A program made the translations under genes and the position numbers. From positions 23,637,278 to 23,701,277 of the forward strand of contig CM077824.1 of assembly GCA_039720395.1 (NCBI GenBank): a stretch of 64,000 nt of DNA, read 5' to 3'. The notes beneath the pieces are model-generated. The model did no database searches. It was not told the origin of the DNA and was given only the letters and a program-made list of their open reading frames with translations. Below, in pieces: positions 1 to 11,455 of this stretch. This DNA is from Liquidambar formosana. Taxonomy: Eukaryota; Streptophyta; Magnoliopsida; Saxifragales; Altingiaceae. Within the stretch, counting starts at the first letter, position 1, and each line of letters opens with the position of its first letter.

Positions 1-1411
1 GGCCTAGGTTCTTAAACCTCTTTTAGTAGTGTTCAAGAAGAATCTTGGGACCAGATTTTGTAGTTGCTTTTGAGCTGATTTTTAGTTTATTTGTGAGTTT
101 AGACCTGTTGATTTTTTCTGGAATGGGTTTACTGTCGTTCAGTGCTATCTTTCTAGGATCTGTTTTAGTACTGTTTCAGAACAATGTTTGGACCAGTTTT
201 AGTAGGGGCTTCTGGCTGATTTTGGGTGTGTTTTTGAGTTTAGACCTGGTTTGATGGGATTTCTTTTTTCTTTTTTTTTTTTTTTTTTGGCTTCCTGTTA
301 TTGTATTTCATTGCAGGTTAAATTTGCTAGTTGTTAATAGTTTATTATATTTGTTGATACATTAATGGGTTTATATGATCATGTACTTTGTTGTAGTGCG
401 CACATATAGTAATTTTGAGTATGCTCTGGTTTTGACCCTGTTCTGATGAAATATTTCTGGGTTTTGGCATGCTTCATTGCAATTAAACCAATTTATTAGT
501 AAGTATAGAGGGTGTTTAGAACAAAGTCTGGATAGCTTTGTTTGGCGTAATGCATTGAGTGTTTACTTCCTTTTAGTAGACCAGCTGTGCATAAAACATC
601 ATGTTTGGATAACTTTTAGTTGTCATAGATACACACTCTTTTTCGAAACATATAGATATAGTAGTTCAAATATTTTGACTGAAACTGAAATGCTAAGATC
701 ATCAAACATGGATGGTTCTTGGTACACTTTGGCATGAACTATTGTGGTTCCAAGTCCCAACTCCCAAGTTTTTGCTGGTGCTGCCCTCTTATCAAATGGA
801 TTTTTATTTTTTTTAAAAATATGTATATACCTGGGAGGAGACACATCTAATTCTTGGACAGTAAACATTTCTTGCAGAATGCTTTGATAATGTTATTGTT
901 ATCAACTTCATTGAATGTTATATTGAGAGTACATTCTTGTGAATTCTTTCTTTAACTAGTCTTGTAGATAAGTTACTAGTCTTTTGGATAAGTTTAGAGT
1001 GTTCTTGTATTGATGGATCATGGATCCAATTGTTTCTTCCCACCCATTTGTAGATAAGTTACTAGTCTTTTGGATAAGTTTACAATGTTTTTGAATTGAT
1101 GGATCATGGATCCAATTATGTTTCCTCCCACCCATTTGTGTTTAAGCCACTTTGTAGGGTGTGAAGTTAATGGACATTCGATGTTTCCTGCTTTTAAATT
1201 TTTGTCCTTTTGGATATGTAGTTCAATGGCATTTACTTTTGCTGTATTCTATGATCCGTGTTGTCTGGAGTTTGGATACTTTGTGGCTTTGTATAATTTG
1301 TTGGCTACTGATGCATTCCTTTTATGGTCTCTCTGCCTATCTCTTACATCTAAAGTTCTTAGTACTCTTTATCTGAAAGTCATAGTGCTACTGGCAACAG
1401 AGCAATATGAT
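1..1411. other. T-rich non-coding stretch
   Basis: I see no supportable coding region here; the short open frames lack codon character and recognisable motifs. The stretch is T-rich, with a 20-base poly-T run near 270-290. Two loosely related blocks near 50-125 and 190-255 share the phrases GACCAG and GAGTTTAGACCTG, so they may be old tandem copies. It could be intron or intergenic DNA; nothing decides between them. Confidence 0.5.
962..1137. repeat. Tandem duplication, about 86 bp x 2
   Basis: Two adjacent copies (about 962-1047 and 1048-1137) both read TTGTAGATAAGTTACTAGTC, continue through GATGGATCATGGATCCAATT and end at CCCACCCATT. They differ at a few positions, so the duplication is fairly young compared with its surroundings. 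No transposon hallmarks flank it. Confidence 0.85.
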
Positions 1412-1414
1412 TAA

Positions 1415-1707
1415 GGCTTTGGTACGCCGGATTAGAAGGTTGGATAGGATAGGATTATATGAACAAAAAATCTTTGGTTACTTTGTTTGAAGTGGGGAAG
1501 ATGGTCTCTTGGACAATTTTCTATCCCATTGGTTTTTTAAATGAGATTATATTCTAGGATAAAAATATTCCACCTCCCTTGGCGGGTTTATTATATCCCA
1601 TATATGAAGGATATAAATATCCTGTGGATATTATATCTCTTATTTTAAAATAGCACAAAGTACATTAAAATGATATGTTTATCCTATCTGGTATACCAAA
1701 CATAGCC
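1415..1707. mobile_element. Tourist-like MITE (PIF/Harbinger type)
   Basis: A 293-bp element has imperfect terminal inverted repeats. The left end starts GGCTTTGGTACGCCGGAT, and the right end, on the other strand, starts GGCTATGTTTGGTATACC. It is flanked by TAA on both sides (1412-1414 and 1708-1710), the 3-bp target duplication usual for PIF/Harbinger and Tourist elements. It is internally AT-rich and has no coding capacity. An hAT-type origin is less likely because no 8-bp duplication is seen. Confidence 0.75.
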
Positions 1708-1710
1708 TAA

Positions 1711-2719
1711 TTGATTACATGATTTAGAATCAGTGTGAAGACTCCTTTCCATCCTTCAGTTTTGTTGTACCAGTTTTTAAAGTGAATGAGATCTTCATTC
1801 ATTCTATCTCTCTCTGTGTTTTTTTTTTTTTTTTTTTTTTTCCTTATAAACCCAGATTTTAAAGTGAATGGAAACTAGGATTGTTGGTTCTGATTAGATT
1901 CTGATATTTCAAAGTCGAGAGCCTGGTTTTTTAATGGTTCCTTGTTGGGCTGTGGGCGTTGCAGATGTTCCCTGTGTGTGTGTGGGTGGGTAGAATTGGC
2001 TGCCGAGTGTCCCACCATTGGTTCTGCAAAAGAAGCTACATTTGTCTTCTAGGCACCTGTGCATTCTTTTACTTTGAAACCCTGAGAAGAAGCCAACTGT
2101 GGATCTTACAGTTATAGCATTATGATCAGGCTGATTTTTTTGAGCTGAATGTGTCTGATCATTGTCCCCACTCATTTGCTTTTAAGCTGCCCCTATTTGA
2201 AGCGTAGATAATTGAACTCAAACCAGCCTACTGTAACCAATGATATTCTTGTAATTTTTTTTTTTTCTCCATATGGATGTTTAATCTAATAATGCATTTA
2301 TTGGTGTTATATAATTGTATGGATGTTTCTTGGTAACTTTGCTCCTTAATCGTGAAGAAAAAATAGGAATAAAATTAGATTAAAAAGCAGTTTGGTCAGA
2401 ACTTATGAGAAAAGTCACATAACCTTGAAGGCAGCTCATCAATGGATTTTCGTACTATCAATTAAAGATTCCAATTTTCTTCATGATGTGTGGGCAGGAA
2501 TCCAGTCCATTAGATTTATTATGAGGAAATGTGGTGGTTGTCAAATTTTATTTCTCAATCACTGTATACGAGTATGCTTAGCTGAGGTGACACTCACCCC
2601 CTCACCCGCAGCAGCTTAGGGTTTCCCATGGTTATGAAAGAGTGCTAGGCACTACGTACTGTTTTATCGGTGCTCGGAATTGAAAGCATGTGTACCCAAG
2701 ATTTCCCCTGTGGTACTCC

Positions 2720-2753
<34 letters not shown>

Positions 2754-3028
2754 TTTTAAAAAATGCATGTATTCATTCAAAATTAAATGCAGCTAGGAGA
2801 ACAATACGTTTGATAATGTCATCCTTTTTGGCTGTTGTTTGGTGGATTTATTCACAACTGGACTGCTCTTTCTTGAGAAAATTTTTGAAAGTCATGATTT
2901 TTTAGAAATGATTTTGTCTGCTGATTTCAATTCATACCTGCTGTGTGTATGCCATGTTAGTTCAATAATAATATTCGTGACGGAGAGAAAAGGGTCGAAA
3001 GTGAGTTTTTTAGAGTCTTGGTTAAGAT
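1711..3028. other. Non-coding stretch, nothing recognised
   Basis: AT-rich sequence with several poly-T runs (about 1819-1840, 2255-2267 and 2711-2735). The open frames are short and match nothing I know. I see no inverted or direct repeats of note. Confidence 0.4.
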
Positions 3029-3037
3029 TTTCAACAG

Positions 3038-3437
3038 GGGAATGGCTATTGCAACCCCCCATTCCTATAAGCCCACCCCCTATCCTTTAGGTTTTTAAGG
3101 TTTTATGCAAAATATAAAAAGTTTTTATGAAAACCGGCCGTGATGTCCACTAGAAAACATTATTTTAAACAACTTTGCAGAAGAAAGTTTTTCCAAAATT
3201 TATTGTTTAGATAGATTTTTTGGCAAAAAATGAAATAAAGGCTATAAATGGTTAAAAAATATATTTAAACGATAGATTTTGGAAAACCTTGCTTCTGCAA
3301 AGTTGTTCAAAATGATGTTTTCTAGTAGACATCACGGTCGGTTTTTATAAAAACTTTTTATATTTTACATAAAACCTTAAAAACCTAATGAATGAGGGGT
3401 GGGCTTATAGGAATGGGGGGTTGCAATAGCCGTTTCC
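3038..3437. mobile_element. Mutator-type MITE with long inverted repeats
   Basis: A 400-bp element consists almost wholly of two arms of about 185 bp in inverted orientation. The ends read GGGAATGGCTATTGCAACCC on the left and, on the other strand, GGAAACGGCTATTGCAACCC on the right. It is flanked by a perfect 9-bp duplication TTTCAACAG (3029-3037 and 3438-3446), the size made by Mutator-like transposases. The arms can fold into one long hairpin, so a transcript could feed small-RNA production (inference). Confidence 0.88.
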
Positions 3438-3446
3438 TTTCAACAG

Positions 3447-4152
3447 AGGTTGGCTCTTGGACTAGTTTGGATCCACTAAAAACGAGCGTCGCCACATGCA
3501 TTATCCTTCCTTTAAGTTTGTTCAAAGCCAGAGAGGCACTAATCCTTCATGGAATGTGTGCAGTGACGTAATTTATTTTCTAAGCCTGGCCCAAACCTGT
3601 CATCCTGTGCCAACTCCTGTTAAACCGACCTGATTATGACTTGATTACTGAATTTTAATGATATTTTAAAAATTTTCCTTAATATTTTTGGTTTGCATTA
3701 TACACATTTTAAGTCATACTAAATTTTATAATACTTTAATTTTAATTAATATATAAAGAGGTTGGTGGGTGTGTTTGGATCATTATGAGCCGCATGAATT
3801 GATCTCAACTCTTCGAAAGGGTCCAAACCCGAAAAAGTTGGGAGCTTGAGTTGATGATGAATCCTACATCTGACCATCCAATGTCCCGAATCCGGACCTA
3901 TATGGCCTCTGAGTTGGACCTCTGTCTCACCTTTTGGTGGGTTCCAATTGTCATTTTCTGGAGCTGATCAGAGGTACTCATCAGAGTGGAGCCAAGTCTT
4001 GTGTTATTATTGTGGTTTTTCCATGACCAACCGTGACCTGTCATGTCAGCCTCACCAAAGAATCGGGATCCACTTTTTTGTTGACCTCTTTTCATATCTT
4101 CCATTTTCCTAACCATAATTTAAGCAGTGCCGGTTTGAAACCTCAAAAACTA
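3447..4152. other. Non-coding stretch between two MITEs
   Basis: No gene or repeat is recognised. One 72-codon minus-strand open frame (3898-4116) has no known motif and is probably chance. The sequence CAAAAACTA at 4144-4152 is the left target duplication of the next element. Confidence 0.4.
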
Positions 4153-5323
4153 GAGAGTAAATTACATTAAGACTCTTGTAGAATATAACAAATATAGATA
4201 CATCCCTTTACATTTATGAAATTATACTGATATTTCTTATTTTTTAAAATAAATTATAAAGAGACTCTTTCCTTTAATCTTCGTCCATTAATCTGTTAAA
4301 TCATGCTAAATTTTTTTCAAAATACCTTAACTATCCTTATTAGATGACAACTTTCATATTAAATGTATACAACTCATCAATCCAACTCATTTATCTAGTA
4401 CATTCGATTTTTTTTTTAAATTGATAAACAACTAAAAAATATATAATATATGTATAAAGCTTTGATCATGTGTGGGATATTCTGAATATCCCGTTCGATC
4501 ATGACAATCTATGAGCAACACACACGCGTGTGTGAACGCGCGCGTGTCGCTCACAAACGGCTGTGATTGAACGGGATACTACGGGATATCCCACATGATC
4601 AGCCCTATATATATATATATAATAAAAGAAAAATGCCAAAAGGTTAAATTTTCTGTCCAACTAATGTGGTAACCGTCAAATTTGCTCATTAGAAACAATT
4701 ATTTATTTAATTAAATTTTTAATTGATTTGACAATTTTTTTTTTTTTTTTTTTTTGATTTGCTAAGTTGCCACCTCATTTAAGTAAGTAGATTTGGGCAA
4801 GAAGAAAAAAAAAAAAAAAAAAAAAAAAAAGAAGGGCTATGTAGCATTACTCATATGTAGAAATAAATTGAAAGAATTATTACAATAGGGATGCACGTAT
4901 AGAGGTGGCAAATTAGCAAATCAATTTTTTTATACATCAATTAAAAATTTAATTAAATAAACAATTTTTTCTAATGAGCAAATTTGACGGCTACCACATC
5001 AGTTGGACATAAAATTTAAACTTTTCTCATTTTTCTTATATATAAAAATTATCTTTTAGTTGTTTATCAATAAAAAAAACAAATTCAAATTTGCTAGATG
5101 AATGAGTAAGAGTGATGAGTTATATGCATTTAACATGAAAGTTGATAGTTAGGGTATTTTGAAAAAAAATTAGCATGATTTAAGGGATTAATAGTCGGAG
5201 GTTAGAGGGAGGGGTTTCTTTGTAGTTTATTTTGTAAAGTAGGGGATGTCAGTGTAATTTCATAAACGTGAGGGGGTATATCTATATTTGTCAAATTCTA
5301 TAAGGGGTCTTGATGTAATTTAT
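4153..5323. mobile_element. Long-inverted-repeat Mutator-type element with nested MITE
   Basis: Nearly the whole element folds on itself. The left arm, about 4153-4735, is repeated inverted in the right arm, about 4900-5323. The ends read GAGAGTAAATTACATTAAGAC and, on the other strand, GATAAATTACATCAAGACC. The flanks CAAAAACTA (4144-4152) and CCAAAACTA (5324-5332) fit a 9-bp Mutator duplication with one mismatch. A second palindromic element (4459-4605) interrupts the left arm, which accounts for the length asymmetry. There is no coding capacity. Poly-T and poly-A runs occupy the apex of the hairpin. Confidence 0.78.
4459..4605. mobile_element. Small palindromic MITE nested in left arm
   Basis: A 147-bp palindromic element. 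The left side reads GATCATGTGTGGGATATTC and the right side, on the other strand, reads GATCATGTGGGATATCCCG. The centre is rich in alternating CGCGTG. It lies between TATAAA and TATATA, so a short TA-rich target duplication is possible but cannot be fixed. The superfamily is unknown. Confidence 0.65.
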
Positions 5324-5359
5324 CCAAAACTAAATCAATCTACATCTAATTTATAATGA

Positions 5360-5736
5360 GGGTAAGATGCAATAAACCTCCTCTTATTATTACTCATTTT
5401 TTACTTTACCCCCTTCTATTCTAAAAGTGAACAAAAAACCCTTCATATCAATTAGGGTTGATAGATTGCCCCTTATCGTCCATCTGCCGTTAGGAAAATT
5501 AATAGCATAGTGGCATATGACACTATTTATCACCTTTAAAACAAAAATACCCTCACATGTACTGAAGTTAGTCTATTAAAAGAAGAATTCCATAGAAGGG
5601 TAAAAAAGACTTTTCACTTTTTTGTTAATCGCATAAGCCTCGGGACAGTATAATGATTTTTTTGTCGAGTTTTAGAATAAAAGGGGGTAAAGTGAAAAAT
5701 GAGTAATAATAGAAGGGAGATTATTGCATTTTACCC
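5360..5736. mobile_element. Mutator-type MITE
   Basis: A 377-bp element has inverted repeats of about 70 bp. The left end runs GGGTAAGATGCAATAAACC and the right end, on the other strand, GGGTAAAATGCAATAATCTC. The flanks TTATAATGA (5351-5359) and TTATAATTA (5737-5745) form a 9-bp target duplication with one mismatch. It is non-coding. It is the third Mutator-type miniature element within 2.7 kb, each with different ends. Confidence 0.78.
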
Positions 5737-5745
5737 TTATAATTA

Positions 5746-7215
5746 TTATTTGATTTTTAAACAAATCAATTCACAGTTGGTTTGAAAAAAAAATTATTTT
5801 TATATCTTATTTTCTAGAAACAAGAACCAAATTTCGAATATAGGATACATGGTTAACTGGTGTCTTTGCACCATGCGAAGAAATTGTCTCTCAAAAACTG
5901 TACTCATCATTTGCTGATCTTAAGGCCATTTGAGGCCTCCAAAAGGCTATGCCACCGCCAACCTAAATCTTTTTCGAAGTTACTTCCTCAAGCCCAAAAA
6001 TAAATGAAATAATAATAATAATAATGAAGAAGTATGCAAGAGCTTCCGACCTCGAGGGTAGATTAGTGGTTCTTCTTAGGATTTAGTTTTTGATGAAGGA
6101 AAAGTATTGATTTCGAGTTTTCATTCTTTGATATGATGCTCGTCACCTGTTAGAATTTATTTTGTACATTAAACCATATAGAATGGATAATGGTCTTATT
6201 TTTACTCACAAATTAGGTGGGCCAAAAATTTGAATACTCAAATTAAAAGAAAAAAGAAAAGAAAAAAAATTATGCATGGCTAAAACTCAACAAAACGATG
6301 ACTTTTAGAGTTGTAGTCCAAATTCCCTAGTAATGTTCCTAGATTTGGAGTAAATTCGATAATATTATAGACATCCTCTCACTATCTTTTACAGTAAACT
6401 TTTGTCACCTCTTTCCATCATGCTCTTAATAAGCTTCTTAATGGCAATTGTACATATTATGACTCAACAAACTTCACAATGACATGAAAATAAAAATTTC
6501 TCATGGAGAGAGATGGAGAGAGAGAGAGAGAGAGCTCTGATGCGTAGTCACATAGGGGACCAATTTGATTCATATTTGGAATTCGTATAAAATTAAGGCC
6601 ATTTGAATTAGTACAAGTGTCTGGCATGATGTCATCTATACCATCTGTGTTTGATTAATTAACTAGTAATTAAGTGAATAGTTATTTTTATATCTCATTG
6701 ATGTTGTCGTTCAACAAGTCCATGTACCAATAAGGTTAGCGCTACTTTTCGGCCGATTGTCCTATTCCTTATATTTTTTTTAATATTATTTATTAATTGA
6801 AGATTGAATTGGCACTAAAATTGCACATGATGTTGTTGCTATTGGGGAGGAGCGAGTCTTCCATATAATTGTGAGACCATCAATAAGAATCAAGTAAATT
6901 GAGATTGTAATGTCGAAAAATACTATAGCAATCTCACTTTATTCCATTCTTATTAGCTAATGATATTATGTCAATCGTATCACAATTACATATAAGTTTT
7001 TTTCATTAGAGAGATAGGGGAATCGAAAAACCTAAAATTATATGCCCACTAGGTTTGAAACTCAGTATTTATTCAAAAGACTTTAGCCCATTTGTGATGA
7101 GTTTATTCACTGTTCATCAAGTAACTTTCTATCTCTTTTTATTCAAACATTAGATAAACCCACACATGAACTTCAATGATGTCCTTTTCACGTGCAAAAC
7201 GTATCAGTTGCAACT
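5746..7215. other. AT-rich non-coding stretch
   Basis: No coding region is supported. It contains a short AAT trinucleotide run near 6010-6024 and a GA-repeat microsatellite near 6508-6534. Nothing else is recognised. Confidence 0.45.
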
Positions 7216-7224
7216 CTCCAATTC

Positions 7225-7660
7225 GGATTTGGATTTGCTCAAGTTGGGAGCAAAAACTGGACGCTCAAGTTCACCGTCGATCGTCGCCACGTGGAGAAAA
7301 AGCGGATCCAACGGCTCCCAGTGAAAAACATTGAGGCTGTGCATAACGCCTAATGCCGTTAGGGGGGAATGCCATTCCAAATCCAAACGATGCCGTTTTC
7401 ACCTGCAAAAACAAAACCAAAATCATGAAAGGTGGGGGGCGGGATTCCAGATCCAGATCTGGATTTGATTTTGGTTTCTCTCTCTCTCCTCCATTTTCGT
7501 TTTCGAATCCGCTCCTCGTCTAGTCTCCTCCTCCCCGCCGGCAACCTCCTTGTCTTCTCCTTTGTCGCCGGCAGTCAGTCCCCCGAAGCCCGATGGTGAC
7601 TTAGCACAGTCAGTCGCCATTCTCGCCGGCAGTCACGCTCCATTCTCTCCCCTCCCGCCG
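7225..7660. repeat. Left terminal inverted repeat of the MULE
   Basis: This stretch pairs with 12205-12683 in inverted orientation. It includes CACGTG, a long CT-rich run (about 7475-7560) and repeated CGCCGGCAG words. The CT-rich, GC-rich character resembles a plant promoter and 5' leader. Confidence 0.8.
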
Positions 7661-7985
7661 TTCCACTCTCTCTCTCCTCCTTCCGTCGCCACCCCTGGCG
7701 CGAGTACCTACCTTCTCTCCCCACGGAACCAGCAGTAGCAGCAGACTCCGGCACGGACCAGATCTGGGATTTTGACCCGGCGAGGAGCTCCTTCCCCTTT
7801 CGTTCTCCCTCTTACCCACTCTCTCGTCTCTCTCGCTCCTCTCTCTCCTCTTCCCGGCGAGCCTCTCCCCCATCGGCTGGACGGCGCTCCCTAACCCTGC
7901 TCGATCTCTCTTGAGTCCCGATCCCCCTCACTGTCCGCGCACTCTGACTTCGACCGTCGGTAGATTCTTACCCCTCAAAACCTAG

Positions 7986-7991
7986 GTATGT
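7986..7991 (+). other. Splice donor after left MULE leader
   Basis: ACCTAG|GTATGTTT marks the change from GC-rich leader to T-rich intron-like sequence, typical of a plant first-intron donor. A plus-strand transcript starting in the left inverted repeat would splice here. No acceptor with a convincing coding exon was found downstream on this strand, other than the weak frame at 9854-10075. Confidence 0.5.
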
Positions 7992-8978
7992 TTATTTTAT
8001 TTTATTTTTTGTGGGTGAATTTTGGGTAGGTAGAATGATATTATTTATTTATTTATTTATTTGTTTGATTTCTTTGTGATTGGATTGCTGGTTGGTTGAA
8101 ACATTGTATGCATTATCTGTAAAAAAAAATTCATTATGCCTTCATGAGTATTATTGAAAGTTGATTTCTTTAGTTCTTGTGTTAATCTTGGACATATGGA
8201 TAGAATGTGCTAGCTTAATTTTTTATTAAACATATAGAATATTTAGCTTAGTTGAGGCCACTTAGATGGTATAATTACAACAATAAGAACTAGTGTTGAT
8301 AATTCTATAAAATGTAAATTATATTCCTTACATTTTTCTGTTAGTTTGATATAAATGAGATGCATTTTAAGTTTAAGTTAGTTTGATATAAATACATGTG
8401 TTGCGTCCATGAGGATCATTTAGGCTCTATTTGGTTGGCAAATATCGTTTGGAGTAATGACTCTAATTTTAAATTGATTCCATTTGGAGGATGGAATTGT
8501 GTGTTCAAATGTTATTTGTTTTTAATCGGCAATATCATAGTTATAGAAAGTGCCGAGCAATATATTGAGGTAGGCATGATGCCTCATTTGCTTATTTCAT
8601 TTTTTTATATTGATGAACAATATAACCCTTCTACCGTTTAATTTTCTCTTTTTCACTTTTTTCCATTTAGGTGTTAATGAACAATCCTTTTGGACCTACC
8701 AATTGATTGCCAAAAGCATGGAATGATTTGAAAAGATTGATTTTTGTCCCCAATCATTTTTGTTTGATTCATTTTGGGTTATAATTTTTAAAGGATTTGG
8801 TTTGATTTGTATGGTGAAGATGGATGTAAACTCCATTTTTTTTTATTTAAAATTTATCATTATTGGGGACTAATTGTTGCTATTTAAGACTAATTGTTGC
8901 TATATGATTTTTGTTACCATATGATGTGTTTATTGGTTGAATGGTGAGCAATTGTTTGTTGTTGTATAGGTTTAATAA

Positions 8979-9308
8979 GTCGATAACTTTGGATATCCTA
9001 GTTATAGATAGGGTCATGCCGGATTTTCAAAAAAAATTGATATCTTGATATTGGTTTAATGGAATGATGCACAGGATATGTTGTTTTTATTTGTGATTGA
9101 GTTGTTTGATTTTGTACACGCTTGATAAGTCGATAACTTGGGATGTCTTGATTATAAACAGGGTCATGTGGGATTTTCCAAAAAATTTGGTGCCTTAATA
9201 TATTGTTGGCTACTAAATGAATAGTTAGTAGTTGTTTGATTTTGTATAGGTTTGATAAGTTGATAACTTGAAATGTCCTAATTATGGGTAGGGTTATGCT
9301 AGATTTTA
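8979..9308 (+). repeat. Three spaced copies of an LTR-end motif
   Basis: Three related 50-bp units lie at about 8979-9030, 9129-9178 and 9259-9308. Each has GTCGATAACTT (GTTGATAACTT in the third), then ATGTCCTA-like, TAGGGTCATG-like and GGATTTTC-like words. The same word order occurs near the 3' ends of the solo LTRs in this window (23737, 40023 and 60023). The spacing is about 130-150 bp, and the intervening DNA is also loosely repeated. Confidence 0.7.
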
Positions 9309-9853
9309 TTGTGATTAATTTATGACTAATTAATATATTATCATATATTGATCTAACATTGTTTATATAAATTTTCTTATTGCCAGATTGCTACTGAAGC
9401 AGATGTAAAATATGAAAGCCAGAGCGAACAAGCCTAAAGTTGGTTGTTGGGAAGTTTCTTTTTTTTTTTTTTTTTTTTTTTGGGCTAGATTGCCTAAATT
9501 TAGAAAGTCATAGTGGACAAGCCTATAGTTTTGATGAAGCTTTCAAGCAATGGTTACAAGCGATATCACTTCTTGATAGAATTTAATTGCGAGGCTCCGG
9601 GGTTAGAGTAGTGGCCAAAGGGAGAATTATATAGAGATTCAATTATTTTGTAAATGCATTGTTATGGAAATTTGATTTAAACGAAAATTTCTTCTGTAAA
9701 TTCCTCGAATGAGGTTAAATGCTTGCAAATATTCCATTAATTTAATGAAAATTGCCTTTGCCATTGCCCTTTTCTTTTCGTAAGCCCCTTGTTTACTAAT
9801 AAAAGGATTGTAGTCTCTAGTTTTGAACTTTCTAAGCAGCAAGTTCAATGTAA

Positions 9854-10075
9854 GAAACTCGAGAATTTCGTCTAATAAAAACAGAGGAATTAGTTAGTTA
9901 CCTAGATGAGAAAGCTGCCACAATGAGGAGACTAGATGCTAATGTCAGTTCTGAAATAGGGCTGCAATTGCACTTGATCACAAACATGAGTCCGGAAATT
10001 GTTATGCTTGGTGATTATTCAAGCACAACTACTGCAAGTGGCAAATTGTTATGCCTGGTTTCTAGTTGTGTATGA
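9854..10075 (+). pseudogene. Coding-like open fragment, unidentified
   Basis: A 73-codon open stretch follows an in-frame stop at 9851 and ends at TGA 10073-10075, with no start codon. It contains TEELVSYLDEKAATMRRLD and later VSSEIGLQLHLITNMSPEI. The composition (mixed charge, regular hydrophobic spacing) looks more like protein than noise and suggests a helical segment. I do not recognise the family. It lies inside the MULE and may be another captured host fragment. It could still be chance. Confidence 0.35.
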
Positions 10076-10555
10076 TCAAACCAACAACCTGATTATCATT
10101 CGTGTGTTCTTGTTTACACTCAAATTCTGTAGAAAGCCAAACAAGGTTTTCAAGCATCTATATCATCATCTCTAATTTTGTTTCATTAATTGGTTTAAGT
10201 ACTCAGGCGAGGTCTAAATTAGGTAAAAAATTCTGCTTCATCAAAAAAAAATTAGGTAAAAAATCCTGGCATTTCAAATCATTATACAGGTTATGATAAA
10301 ATTTCCATTTTGGCAACCTTACCGTCGGCTTAGGCATTCCCCTCTAAATGCAAATTAAACATGAATAGAAGCCAGTGATACAAACAAAATAAGTATACAA
10401 AATAAGCATATATCAGTCGGATAAGGCTACTTTACACCTCAAGTCCTCAAGAGAAAAATCATAATCCAAAATCAACTCATCCACTAGACCCACAAATATT
10501 TGAAAAAGAAAAAAGAAAAAGGAAAAAGGAAAAATGACGTAAAAAAGCCAGTAGA

Positions 10556-10789
10556 TCAGCTTTTCCGAGGCAGTAACGCTTCTCTCTTGGCCATTTCATA
10601 TAAGGCAATGGCGACTAGTGTCTTTGCATCAGCTGTCATTTGCCAGAGTTTCATATAGGGAACTACATGCACCTTAATCAACTGACCATGTTCACGAAAA
10701 CCCATTTGCTTCCCTTGCAGCCGTGTAATAATCTCTTTATCCACATGCCCTCTATATAGAAACAGGCTAATTTCCTCATCACACCCTCC
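10556..10789 (-). pseudogene. Terminal exon like NUDT14 ADP-sugar diphosphatase
   Basis: On the minus strand a 77-codon open exon starts just after a splice acceptor with a pyrimidine-rich tract (TTAG|GGAGGG at 10789) and ends with TGA at 10556-10558. It begins GGCDEEISLFLYRGHVDKE and ends ALYEMAKREALLPRKS. From memory this is the C-terminal part of plant Nudix hydrolase 14, a chloroplast enzyme that hydrolyses ADP-sugars, with the GGCDEE and FLYRG segments. The Nudix box itself belongs to earlier exons and I do not find it nearby. The exon is undisrupted. It lies in a MULE and points the same way as the right-end leader, so it is probably a captured fragment. A single-exon remnant of the host gene is the alternative. 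Confidence 0.72.
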
Positions 10790-10917
10790 CTAACCATGAA
10801 AAAAGCAAGAAAAAAATAAACTTTAAGACATTATTCAGAAAACTGAAAATAGAAAACAAAAAATATGATTACAGATGGTTTGATGGTGCCATTGTCACCA
10901 GATTCTCCAAAATTTGA

Positions 10918-11125
10918 AGTCCCAAATTAGATGCAAAGTAACCAGATTTTGAAGTGTATAATTTTTTGAAAATTATATGACCTATTCCAAATAATTTTAG
11001 AGTGCAAGCATATGCTAAGTTAATTTTAAGTCCCAAATTACATGCAAAGTAACCAGATTTTGAAGTGTATAATATTTTGAAAATTATGACTATTCCAAAT
11101 AATGTTGAGTGCAAGCATATGCTAC
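10918..11125. repeat. Tandem duplication, about 105 bp x 2
   Basis: Two adjacent copies (about 10918-11027 and 11028-11125) both start AGTCCCAAATTA, pass through GTAACCAGATTTTGAAGTGT and end GTGCAAGCATATGCTA. Small indels separate them. They lie in intron-like sequence upstream, on the minus strand, of the NUDT14-like exon. Confidence 0.85.
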
Positions 11126-11389
11126 ATTTTAACAAGTGCCTTTGGATGTTGTGATGCACTAACATTTTTTCTACTTTTTAAAGATCGGAGTATAAATACA
11201 TTTTATGGTGCACTTTCAATTTTTAAGAAAGAAGCATGTTTGGAAGTACTACTAACTGTAAACTATTTTAAAACTTACAAAACAAGAGAAAAAAAATGTT
11301 TGGGAAACATAAAACATGAAAAATAATAGTAATAAGTAGTGATAATGGTGGTGATGGTAATTCTTTATCAAAAAAGAAAAAATGGTGGT

Positions 11390-11455
11390 GATGGTAATGA
11401 GTTGGTGTGGTGGTGGTGGTGGTGGTGATTGTGATGATGGTGGTGAGGTGGTAGA
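11390..11455. repeat. GGT/GAT-rich microsatellite
   Basis: A purine-rich run built on GGT and GAT triplets, longest near 11409-11428. It is a simple repeat inside the MULE. Confidence 0.8.

Noticed and set aside
1909..2175. 88-codon minus-strand frame
   Set aside because: No motif, no splice or promoter context, and GT-repeat-derived residues; probably chance.
7550..7873. Open frames on both strands in the GC-rich left MULE end
   Set aside because: They are Ser/Pro or Arg/Glu low-complexity, present on both strands, and mirrored in the right inverted repeat. A leader or promoter fits better than a gene.
8979..9308. Hammerhead-ribozyme (retrozyme) signature in the repeated LTR-end motif
   Set aside because: The conserved CTGATGA and GAAAC core words are not found in the expected arrangement in any of the copies.
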